From Candidatus Bathyarchaeota archaeon (GTDB lineage Archaea; Thermoproteota; Bathyarchaeia; Bathyarchaeales; Bathycorpusculaceae), in NCBI GenBank assembly GCA_014859805.1, contig JACUTN010000021.1, positions 1 through 11,271 on the forward strand: a stretch of DNA of 11,271 bases, in the 5' to 3' direction. The translations under genes were made by a program, and so were the position numbers. Below the pieces are notes generated by a model, which was not told the origin of the DNA, made no database searches, and worked only from the letters and a program-made list of their open reading frames with translations. Shown one piece after another: positions 1-6,200 of the stretch. Position 1 is the first letter of the stretch, and every line of letters starts with the position of its first letter.

Positions 1-1442
1 TCCCAACTCTTGATTGCAGTGCATGTATCTTAACTCCCAAAATGGTTGACGTAGCTAAGCATCCAAACATAAAACTGTTCACAAACTCAGAAGTCACGAA
101 CGTGAAGGGCTTTGTTGGAAACTACGAAGTTTCAGTTCTAAAGAAGCCCAGATATGTGGATGAAGACAGATGCGTGGGTTGCGAGCTCTGCACAAAAGTC
201 TGCCCAGTCAAAGTCCCAGATAGGTTTAATGAAGGCCTAAGCCAAACACGTGCGATATCCATCTATTCATTCCATGCAGTGCCAAAAATCGCCATAATAA
301 ACCCAAACCACTGTCTCAGGTTGAAGCATAACAAAGATGTATGCGGCAAATGCCTAGAAACATGCGAACCAAAAGCCATAAACTTTGAGCAACAACCAGA
401 AACAATTCAGCTCAAAGTGGGTGCAATAGTCATAGCGACAGGCTCAGAAGTTTTTGAAGCTTCTGAAATGCCGGAGTTCGGTTATGGGCGCTTCCAAAAT
501 GTTATCTCAAATATCGAGTTTGAAAGAATTTCAGACGCATCTGGACCGACTGGCGGAAAGATTCTTTGCCCAAAAAATGGCGAACCACCTAAAACCATAG
601 TTTTTGTCCAATGCGTTGGTTCTCGAGACAAGCGGTTTCACGAGTATTGCTGTCGTGTCGGATGCATGGTTAGCTTGAAGCAAGCAATTCTTGCTCGTGA
701 AAAGCTTGGCAAAAACGTGAGCATCTACATATGCTTTAATGATCTCCGCGCGTTTGGCAAAGGTTATGAGGAATTTTACAGGCGTGCAAGAGACCTAGAC
801 ATCAACTTTGTTGCTGGATTGCCATCTGAAATTCACAGTGCTGCTGATGGCTCGCTTTACTTTGACGTTTATGATAGGGGAACAAACAAGCTTTTTGAAA
901 TGCATTCAGACCTAGTCGTACTGGCAAACGGGCTTGTCCCAAGCAGTGACCTTGGGAAAATCAGCGAACTGTTCCATGCTTCAAGAAGCGCAGACGGTTT
1001 TCTGTTGGAAGCGCATCCGAAGCTGCGTCCGCTTGAAAGTCCTACAATAGGGGTTTTTCTTGCGGGCGCTTGTCAAGGACCTAAGGATATTCCAGACACT
1101 GTAGCGCAGGCAAGTGGAGCAGCTGCAAAGACCATAGACTTGTTGTCGAGTGGAGAAATTGAGCTTGAGCCTTTGAAAGCTGTCGTGAACAAAGACTTGT
1201 GTAGTGGATGTCGACTTTGCGAGTCTGTTTGTCCATATGCTGCGATAGAGATGAAAACCGAAATTGTAGACGAGATTGAAAAGCTTAGAGCTGAGGTTGT
1301 TGAAGCCATGTGTCAAGGCTGCGGCCTATGTGCTTCCGCGTGTCCAGTTGACGCTATAAAAATGCAGCACTATACTGGTGAACAGATTTTAGCTCAAGTT
1401 CATGCTGCTCTTGTAGAAACGGAGATAAAAGGGGGGACTTGA
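1..1442 (+). CDS. hdrA: Heterodisulfide reductase subunit A (HdrA), 5' end outside window
   Basis: HdrA is the FAD and iron-sulfur core subunit of soluble HdrABC, where electron pairs are split or merged. The reading frame is open from base 3. The ATG at 42 is internal, because the codons before it read CSACILTPK, the conserved HdrA stretch ahead of MVDVA. About 480 residues are visible; the family is usually about 650, so the N-terminal part with the first dinucleotide-binding motif lies outside. Numbering from M at base 42: an inserted ferredoxin-type motif C44-C47-C50-C54; a second cluster set C91, C101, C104, C108; the flavoprotein stretch AIVIATGSE (128-136); the HdrA-specific cysteines C191, C203, C204, C208; the FAD-binding LAGACQGPKDIPDTV (340-354); and two C-terminal 4Fe-4S motifs, C387-C390-C393-C397-P and C424-C427-C430-C434-P. 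All expected cysteines in view are present. hdrC and hdrB follow on the same strand. Its true start and promoter are not visible. Confidence 0.95.
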   Translation, partial: PTLDCSACILTPKMVDVAKHPNIKLFTNSEVTNVKGFVGNYEVSVLKKPRYVDEDRCVGCELCTKVCPVKVPDRFNEGLSQTRAISIYSFHAVPKIAIINPNHCLRLKHNKDVCGKCLETCEPKAINFEQQPETIQLKVGAIVIATGSEVFEASEMPEFGYGRFQNVISNIEFERISDASGPTGGKILCPKNGEPPKTIVFVQCVGSRDKRFHEYCCRVGCMVSLKQAILAREKLGKNVSIYICFNDLRAFGKGYEEFYRRARDLDINFVAGLPSEIHSAADGSLYFDVYDRGTNKLFEMHSDLVVLANGLVPSSDLGKISELFHASRSADGFLLEAHPKLRPLESPTIGVFLAGACQGPKDIPDTVAQASGAAAKTIDLLSSGEIELEPLKAVVNKDLCSGCRLCESVCPYAAIEMKTEIVDEIEKLRAEVVEAMCQGCGLCASACPVDAIKMQHYTGEQILAQVHAALVETEIKGGT

Positions 1443-1464
1443 AATCTCGGGTTTAATTGATTTG

Positions 1465-1962
1465 ATGTCCATGGCTGAACCGAATGAGGCGTCACGAAGG
1501 AAAATTCTAGTGAAGCTTGGTAGAGACGAGTTTCTAGATTGTTTTCAATGTTTGAAGTGCACGAGCGGATGCACAGCTTTGAAGCTTTTGGAGTTGAAGC
1601 CTCATGAGATAATGAAACTTGTCAGGTTAGGCTTCGTAAACGAGCTTGCTGCTTCAGAAATAATTTGGACTTGTGCCACATGCTTAAAATGTGTGCAACG
1701 ATGTCCACAGAAAGGATCACCATATCATGTGATAATGGCTTTGCGAAACCTCGCCGTGGAACGTGAAGCAAAAGTGCCAGAAGCCTACTTGAAGGCGGTT
1801 TCGCAAATACTTGAAAACGGATTGTCACAGACAATTCAGAAAATTACAACGCGCAAAATGGAAACTTTCGACCGCACAAGCCTTAAATTGCCGAAGATTT
1901 CTGCTCCAAAAGAAAGTTTCCAAGCAGTCTTCTTTAAAGCCTTGGAGGAAAAACAGGAATGA
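1465..1962 (+). CDS. hdrC: Heterodisulfide reductase subunit C (HdrC)
   Basis: This is the small two-cluster ferredoxin-like subunit that carries electrons between HdrA and the catalytic HdrB. It is about 165 residues, a usual length. Two complete CX2CX2CX3C motifs are seen: CFQCLKCTSGC near residues 26-36 and CATCLKCVQRCP near 70-81. The second is followed by QKGSP, as is common in HdrC. The C-terminal third is helical and charged and has no further motif. The start is not certain: TTG at 1462, ATG at 1465 and ATG at 1471 are in frame, and no well-spaced ribosome site precedes any of them (a run of six G at 1431-1436 is too far). I prefer the first ATG. It lies 22 bases after hdrA, and its stop overlaps the hdrB start (ATGA at 1959-1962), so it is probably translated as part of one mRNA. 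No membrane segment is seen, in line with the soluble HdrABC type rather than the membrane HdrDE type. Confidence 0.92.
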   Translation: MSMAEPNEASRRKILVKLGRDEFLDCFQCLKCTSGCTALKLLELKPHEIMKLVRLGFVNELAASEIIWTCATCLKCVQRCPQKGSPYHVIMALRNLAVEREAKVPEAYLKAVSQILENGLSQTIQKITTRKMETFDRTSLKLPKISAPKESFQAVFFKALEEKQE

Positions 1963-2834
1963 AGATGGCTGTTTTCTGGGGATGCCGTATACTAACAAGC
2001 CAATACGCTTATGAAATGTCTGTTCGCCAAGTTTTTCCAAAGCTTGGAGTAGAACTTGTTGATTTGCGAGAAGCTACATGTTGCGGTGACCCCGTCAAAA
2101 GCATTAACATTTTTGCAGCCGACTATTTGGCAGCTAGAGCTTTGGCCTTAGCGAATCTGACTGGATCAACGGATTTGCTTATTCCTTGCAACCGTTGTCA
2201 CTTCACGATTTCCGAGGCAAAACATAGAATGGAAATAAATGAGAAACTTCACTTGAAAATAGGCGAGTTATTGACCGAAGAAGGCTTGGAATATGATCCA
2301 AACATTAAAATTTGGCACATAATCGACTTGCTACATGATGCAGTAGGTTTAGAGAAAATTAAAGAAACTGTGAAAAAACCGTTTAGAGGCTTAAAATTAG
2401 CCAGCCATACAGGTTGCCAAGTCATTCGTTACAGCGATCTTGGACGGGTTGATGACGCGGAGAATCCACGAAAACTTGACGAACTGATTAACATGCTCGG
2501 TGCAGAAACCGTTGATTATTCGGAGAAACTGGATTGTTGCGGTGCAGCGTTGACTTATTCACATCAGGATGCCGCTCTTTCTTTGGCTGGTTCGAAGATT
2601 AAGGCTTTGCAAGGTCTGAATGTAGACGCTCTAGTGGTTTGTTGTCCTGCTTGTCAAATGATGTTTGACTCTGAACAGAAGGATGCTGGAACAGCAGTAG
2701 GCGCCAAACTTGATCTTCCAGTCTTGTATTACACGCAGTTGCTTGGCTTAGCTTTAGACATCGAAGCAGAGAAACTTGGTTTGCACTTGAACCAGAGCTT
2801 GGTTGACAAACTTCTAACGAAAATTCCAGCCTAA
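1959..2834 (+). CDS. hdrB: Heterodisulfide reductase subunit B (HdrB)
   Basis: HdrB is the catalytic subunit that reduces a heterodisulfide (CoM-S-S-CoB in methanogens) at two noncubane 4Fe-4S clusters held by CCG domains. The 291-residue protein has both CCG motifs complete: C9, C41-C42-G, C77-x2-C80, and C153, C193-C194-G, C229-x2-C232 (an extra C228 precedes the last pair). Spacing and length fit true HdrB rather than the longer HdrD or the single-domain Fe-S oxidoreductases. The ATG start at 1959 is preceded by GGAGG at 1944-1948, 10 bases away, and overlaps the hdrC stop. No mvhD-like or hydrogenase gene follows, so the partner that feeds the complex is not defined here. The thiol substrate is unknown: the organism may not make CoM or CoB, and the family also works on other disulfides in non-methanogens. 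The gene ends the plus-strand cluster and faces the acyl-CoA dehydrogenase gene. Confidence 0.94.
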   Translation: MKMAVFWGCRILTSQYAYEMSVRQVFPKLGVELVDLREATCCGDPVKSINIFAADYLAARALALANLTGSTDLLIPCNRCHFTISEAKHRMEINEKLHLKIGELLTEEGLEYDPNIKIWHIIDLLHDAVGLEKIKETVKKPFRGLKLASHTGCQVIRYSDLGRVDDAENPRKLDELINMLGAETVDYSEKLDCCGAALTYSHQDAALSLAGSKIKALQGLNVDALVVCCPACQMMFDSEQKDAGTAVGAKLDLPVLYYTQLLGLALDIEAEKLGLHLNQSLVDKLLTKIPA

Positions 2835-2933
2835 GCATGAAATATCCACTTAGTCACAAATAAACTAACGGCGCACATTAATACTCATTTATCTGTCTAC
2901 GTACGGTTTTCTGCCAGCGAAAAATAAGAGGGG
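2835..2933. other. Convergent gap between hdrB and acyl-CoA dehydrogenase
   Basis: These 99 bases separate two convergent genes. No reading frame, RNA gene or strong hairpin is seen. Read on the minus strand there is a five-T run (2920-2924) shortly after the dehydrogenase stop. On the plus strand there is only a short T4 run (about 2907-2910). These are weak candidates for archaeal T-tract termination in each direction. Confidence 0.4.
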
Positions 2934-4187
2934 TTACTTGTATGGGATGAATTCTTTTCCAAGCAGTTCTCTTGCAACAACGATCTTCTGAATGTTCAAT
3001 CCTCCTTCAGCTCCCACTACATAGGACATTACTCCACGCCAAGCAGCTTCCAAAAGATATTCTTTAGTATATCCTGCTGCTCCAAGCCAGATCATTGCTT
3101 TTCTAGCAGCTTCCAAAGCAAGAGATGGTCCTTTCCATTTTATCAGGGATATCCACTTAGCCACATCGGTGGGCTTGAAAGTCTTTGCGTTTGAAGTTTT
3201 TTCTGGCATTCCTTCTTCTTGATATCTTATGTCTTGCATCCACGCGGTTTTTTGAGCCATTAGCTTTAGTGCTTCCATTTCGCGATAAATTTCAGCTAGT
3301 TCAAACTGGATCGCTTCGTACTTGGCAAGGGGGCGTCCGAAGATTTTTCTGTCTTTTATGTAAGGCACAGCCTCATCGATTACTCTCTGAATTACTCCTA
3401 CGCAACTAGATGCTATGAGCATTCGAGCGTTGTCGAATCCTTCCATGGTGTAATAGAAGCCTTTGTTTTCCTCGCCTAATCTGTACTCATCGGGAAGCCT
3501 CACGTTTTTCATTTTGAACCCACCAGTTGATATCGCCATTCTACCAGCATCCCTGTATGGTTCTTGTATTTCTACACCTTCTGCATCTATTGGCAGGAAG
3601 AAAGAAGTCATATTTCTATGAGGAGCTTCCGGCTGCATTGGGCCAGTTCTGACGTTAATCCAGTATCCACCGCCCCATTCCTTGCATTCTTCTGTGCCGC
3701 TGATGAACGTTTTTTCTCCGTTGATCACCCATTCGTTTCCTTCTTTTTTGGCTGTTGACTTGAACCCTGCGACGTCCGATCCTCCGGCAGGCTCCGTAGT
3801 TGCGATACCCACGAATTTCTCGCCTTTGATTGCTGGTTTTATGTATTTTTCTCTCACGTTTTCGCTGCAATGTCTATCGATTGTAAATCCCCAACCTGTT
3901 TCGACAGCCATGAAACCAGCTGCAGTGGCAATGGTTGGATCGTAATACCCTATCACCTCGGCGATCATGCTTTGAGTTATCCAGTCAATACCGGAACCGC
4001 CATGTTCTACTGGAACAGTTCCCATGACAATGCCTAGGCTGCATAGCCCTTCGGCAACGTCCTTAGGGTACGGATGTCCTTTGTCATCCATTTCTCTAAT
4101 TTTTTCAGCTGTTAAGTATCTCTCGCAGAATTCCTTGACGCTTTTTACTATGAGCTTCTGGTTCTCGGTTTCCGTAAAATCAAACAC
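2934..4187 (-). CDS. Acyl-CoA dehydrogenase family flavoprotein
   Basis: This FAD enzyme oxidises an acyl-CoA to the enoyl-CoA, or runs in reverse, and exchanges electrons with ETF. I place the start at the GTG at 4187 (417 residues) rather than the ATG at 4232. AAGGAG at 4197-4202 sits 9 bases before it, and the protein then begins MFDFTETENQKL, as usual for the family. Landmarks, numbered from the GTG: the FAD and substrate signature ATTEPAGGSD at about 129-138; FDNARMLIAS at 251-260; the ERKxFG-like DRKIFGRPLAKYEAIQFELAE at 279-299, positions that help bind FAD across the dimer; and AEGGLNIQKIVVARELLG near the end, whose Glu394 aligns with the catalytic base of medium-chain dehydrogenases. 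The usual GGxGY is GAAGY and the usual EGTxxI is EGGLNI, so this is a divergent subfamily with unknown chain length or substrate. It lies downstream of etfB-etfA on the same strand, with a likely promoter of its own. Confidence 0.93.
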   Translation of the reverse strand: MFDFTETENQKLIVKSVKEFCERYLTAEKIREMDDKGHPYPKDVAEGLCSLGIVMGTVPVEHGGSGIDWITQSMIAEVIGYYDPTIATAAGFMAVETGWGFTIDRHCSENVREKYIKPAIKGEKFVGIATTEPAGGSDVAGFKSTAKKEGNEWVINGEKTFISGTEECKEWGGGYWINVRTGPMQPEAPHRNMTSFFLPIDAEGVEIQEPYRDAGRMAISTGGFKMKNVRLPDEYRLGEENKGFYYTMEGFDNARMLIASSCVGVIQRVIDEAVPYIKDRKIFGRPLAKYEAIQFELAEIYREMEALKLMAQKTAWMQDIRYQEEGMPEKTSNAKTFKPTDVAKWISLIKWKGPSLALEAARKAMIWLGAAGYTKEYLLEAAWRGVMSYVVGAEGGLNIQKIVVARELLGKEFIPYK

Positions 4188-4196
4188 CGTTCTCTT

Positions 4197-4202
4197 CTCC
4201 TT
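4197..4202 (-). promoter_or_regulatory. Ribosome binding site deciding the acyl-CoA dehydrogenase start
   Basis: The minus strand reads AAGGAG here, 9 bases before the GTG at 4187. The longer reading frame's ATG at 4232 has no comparable site, and that ATG would lie upstream of the transcript start predicted from the TATA box at 4235-4244. Confidence 0.7.
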
Positions 4203-4234
4203 GTTTTGTACTGCGTCTAGCCAATATTCCATTC

Positions 4235-4244
4235 TTTTTATAAG
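4235..4244 (-). promoter_or_regulatory. Candidate TATA box for the acyl-CoA dehydrogenase gene
   Basis: The minus strand reads CTTATAAAAA. With the usual archaeal spacing of about 25 bases, transcription would start near 4214, leaving a leader of about 27 bases that holds the ribosome site at 4197-4202 and the GTG at 4187. This suggests the dehydrogenase can be transcribed apart from etfBA. Confidence 0.55.
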
Positions 4245-4256
4245 GCTTTTGTCCTC

Positions 4257-4276
4257 AATATTATCAAGATAATATT
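4257..4276. repeat. Perfect 9-bp inverted repeat upstream of the acyl-CoA dehydrogenase promoter
   Basis: AATATTATC, two bases, then GATAATATT: a perfect 9-bp dyad with an AA spacer. It lies between the etfA stop and the dehydrogenase TATA box, about 12 bases upstream of that box. The short spacer and AT-rich arms look more like a dimeric regulator site than an RNA hairpin. No T-run follows it directly; the T6 run associated with etfA lies before it in the etfA direction. Confidence 0.7.
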
Positions 4277-4280
4277 CCTT

Positions 4281-4292
4281 AAAGAGAAAAAA
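4281..4292 (-). terminator. T-rich tract after etfA
   Basis: On the minus strand the sequence 8 to 20 bases past the etfA stop reads TTTTTTCTCTTT. Archaeal RNA polymerase often terminates at such T-tracts without a hairpin. It would separate etfBA from the dehydrogenase gene, at least in part. Confidence 0.45.
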
Positions 4293-4300
4293 GCAGAAGA

Positions 4301-5266
4301 CTATTGAAGTTGCTTGTTTAGGGCTTCTGTTAATGCTGGCAGTATCTCGTATAAGTCGCCTACCACTCCGTAGTCTGCAACTTCAAATATTGGTGCTTCT
4401 GGGTCATTGTTAATCGCTACTATCATTTTCGAGTCGCGGATACCAGCTACATGTTGGATTACGCCTGAGATGCCACATGCGACGTAAAGTTTCGGCTTAA
4501 CCTTGTGTCCTGATAGCCCAACCCATTCCGTGAACCATTTCCTATCTTCAGCCAAGGGCCTACTGTTTCCAAGTTGCCCACCTAAAATCTTTGCTAAATC
4601 CTCCAGCAAAGCCTTGTCTTCCTTCTTTTCTAAGCCTCTCCCACAGCTGACTATAACCTTAGCTTCTTCGATGTTTACACTTGAAGTTTCAAGCGGCTTC
4701 GTTTCAACCACTTCGGTTTTTGGCTCTTCGATTTTCACATCTAATTTGGTTACTTCTCCGTTGCGGTCTTGCGGCTCAAGTTTCGCAAACGCTCTTCCTG
4801 GTATTGTTGCTATTTGTGGTTTAGATCTAAAAGTAACCTTTGCCACAGCGTTTCCGCCATAAGTTATTCTTTCGCCTATTAGCCTTCCTTTTTCGTCAAC
4901 GCTTAATCTGCTACAGTCGGGTATGCATCCTGTTTCAAGACGTGTTGCAAGTCTGGCTGCAAGTGGTTTTCCGTTCTTTGTTGACCCAATTAGCAAGATG
5001 TCTGGCTTGTAATTTGCTGTTAAATTGTGTAAAACGCTAAGGTAGGCTTCAGACTGAAAACGCTCCAACGCTGGATTATCAACCAAATAAACTTTGTCTG
5101 CTCCATGTTTTATCAGGTCATTTGCTTTTTCCTGTACGTTACTTCCAACCAAAACAGCTACAAGTTCCGTTCTAAGCATGTCCGCGATCTTTCGTCCTTT
5201 CCCAAGCATTTCCAATGTCAAATCGTAATTCTCTGAGAAAACCCAAACCCCTTTGTTTTCACTCAT
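4301..5266 (-). CDS. etfA: Electron transfer flavoprotein alpha subunit (EtfA/FixB)
   Basis: EtfA forms a heterodimer with EtfB and holds the FAD that exchanges electrons with acyl-CoA dehydrogenases. At 321 residues it has the usual length. The N-terminal ETF domain covers about 1-190. The C-terminal FAD-binding domain (about 200-318) shows VSCGRGL (206-212), GNSRPLAED (233-241), VGLSGHKVKPKLYVACGISG (249-268), QHVAGIRDSK (271-280) and AINNDPEAPIFEVADYG (284-300). The family more often has QxGxTGK where this protein has WVGLSGHK, a variation that affects the flavin surroundings. The ATG at 5266 is preceded by AAGGTG at 5274-5279, 7 bases away, partly inside the end of etfB, so translation is probably coupled. 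Only 6 bases separate the two genes. Whether this ETF bifurcates (NADH, ferredoxin) or is a simple carrier cannot be read with certainty. Confidence 0.95.
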   Translation of the reverse strand: MSENKGVWVFSENYDLTLEMLGKGRKIADMLRTELVAVLVGSNVQEKANDLIKHGADKVYLVDNPALERFQSEAYLSVLHNLTANYKPDILLIGSTKNGKPLAARLATRLETGCIPDCSRLSVDEKGRLIGERITYGGNAVAKVTFRSKPQIATIPGRAFAKLEPQDRNGEVTKLDVKIEEPKTEVVETKPLETSSVNIEEAKVIVSCGRGLEKKEDKALLEDLAKILGGQLGNSRPLAEDRKWFTEWVGLSGHKVKPKLYVACGISGVIQHVAGIRDSKMIVAINNDPEAPIFEVADYGVVGDLYEILPALTEALNKQLQ

Positions 5267-5272
5267 GCTTTT

Positions 5273-6061
5273 TCACCTTCCAACAACACCTTCTTGAATT
5301 AACGCCTTAGCCAGCTTCTCCGCAATTTCCTCTTTGTTTTCACCTGTTATCATGATTTTTTTTCGTTCTGTTTTGGGTGCTAAAACTTCGATTACGTCGA
5401 TTTTTCCTTCGACTTTTTCTTTTTGAATATTTAGGTCTGTGGCTGTCCATGTGACTATTTCCTTTTTTGAAGCTTTCATTATCATCATGAGCGATGGGAT
5501 TCTCGGTTGGTTTATCTCTCGCGTAACTGTTATCAGTGCTGGCGTTTTCGCTTTCACAGTTTCGTATGCGTCTTCAAGTGTTCTTTCCCCGACTACGGTG
5601 TTGTCTTCCACTGTAAGCTTTCTGACAGACGCTATCAACGGTAAATTCAGCAGTTCCGCCAACCTTGAACCGACAAGTCCTGAAAAACTGTCTAAGGATG
5701 CTTCACCGCAAAGAATCAAATCGAATTCTCCGATCTTTTTTATCGCTTCCGTTAGGATGTAGGCTGTAGCTGAAGTGTCAACGTCTTGAAAACTTGGGTC
5801 GTTAACAAAGTAAGCCTTGTCTGCACCTATTGCAAGTGCTTCACGTAATACAGCCTTTGCATCTTCAGAGCTTACCGTTACTGTGTAGATTTCTGCTTCA
5901 CCGAGTTTCTCCTTAATTCTTATGGCTTCTTCTAAAGCGTTTTTGTCAAAATCACTGATTTTCTTAGGCGCGCTGGCAGTTAATAACTGGTTTGTCTTGG
6001 GGTCAACTTTCAACTGTGAAACATCTACTGCTTGTTTGAGACATACTATGATTCTCTTCAA
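5273..6061 (-). CDS. etfB: Electron transfer flavoprotein beta subunit (EtfB/FixA)
   Basis: EtfB pairs with EtfA and binds AMP in ordinary ETFs or a second FAD in bifurcating ETFs. The 262-residue protein begins MKRIIVCLKQAVD as in the family. It shows DKNALEEAIRIKE (39-51), a nucleotide-binding region with CGEASLDSFSGLVGSRLAELL (118-138), and the ETF beta signature region TREINQPRIPSLMMIMKASK (180-199). The loop that often reads DGDTxQVGP in other ETFs is DSFSGLVGS here, so the bound nucleotide cannot be assigned by motif alone. The start is a TTG at 6061 with GAGAGG at 6071-6076, 9 bases before it; no ATG fits. It is the first gene of the minus-strand group, with a candidate promoter in the divergent gap. 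etfA follows after 6 bases. Confidence 0.95.
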   Translation of the reverse strand: MKRIIVCLKQAVDVSQLKVDPKTNQLLTASAPKKISDFDKNALEEAIRIKEKLGEAEIYTVTVSSEDAKAVLREALAIGADKAYFVNDPSFQDVDTSATAYILTEAIKKIGEFDLILCGEASLDSFSGLVGSRLAELLNLPLIASVRKLTVEDNTVVGERTLEDAYETVKAKTPALITVTREINQPRIPSLMMIMKASKKEIVTWTATDLNIQKEKVEGKIDVIEVLAPKTERKKIMITGENKEEIAEKLAKALIQEGVVGR

Positions 6062-6122
6062 TCTGCTTAACCTCTCTATTAATTAAACCTCATTCAGAGA
6101 AGAGCAAAATAGCAGTTCTCTA

Positions 6123-6130
6123 CATAAAAG
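6123..6130 (-). promoter_or_regulatory. Candidate TATA box for etfB-etfA
   Basis: The minus strand reads CTTTTATG, preceded by GTGAAA, which could act as a BRE. Usual spacing predicts a start near 6101 and a leader of about 40 bases that includes the GAGAGG ribosome site. A 6-bp inverted repeat (AGAGAA at 6096-6101, TTCTCT at 6116-6121) lies just downstream of the box, around the predicted start. Confidence 0.45.
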
Positions 6131-6148
6131 TTTCACTCTTCGCACTGC

Positions 6149-6158
6149 TAATATAAAA
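6149..6158 (+). promoter_or_regulatory. Candidate TATA box for the threonine synthase-like gene
   Basis: TAATATAAAA on the plus strand predicts transcription from about 6179, giving a leader of about 22 bases before the GTG at 6201. It is about 20 bases from the etfB TATA box on the other strand, so the two promoters are packed back to back. Confidence 0.55.
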
Positions 6159-6188
6159 TGTTAAAGACTTGTTCACGCTAACCTAGTT

Positions 6189-6192
6189 GGAG
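6189..6192 (+). promoter_or_regulatory. Ribosome binding site deciding the threonine synthase-like start
   Basis: GGAG ends 8 bases before the GTG at 6201. It overlaps the alternative GTG at 6192, which therefore has no usable site. This favours the shorter protein, beginning MKYEIKCSKC. Confidence 0.6.
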
Positions 6193-6200
6193 TGTTTAGT

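Noticed and set aside
4503..4862. 119-codon plus-strand frame inside etfA
   Set aside because: It is antisense to a strongly conserved EtfA coding region and has no recognisable domain or ribosome site.
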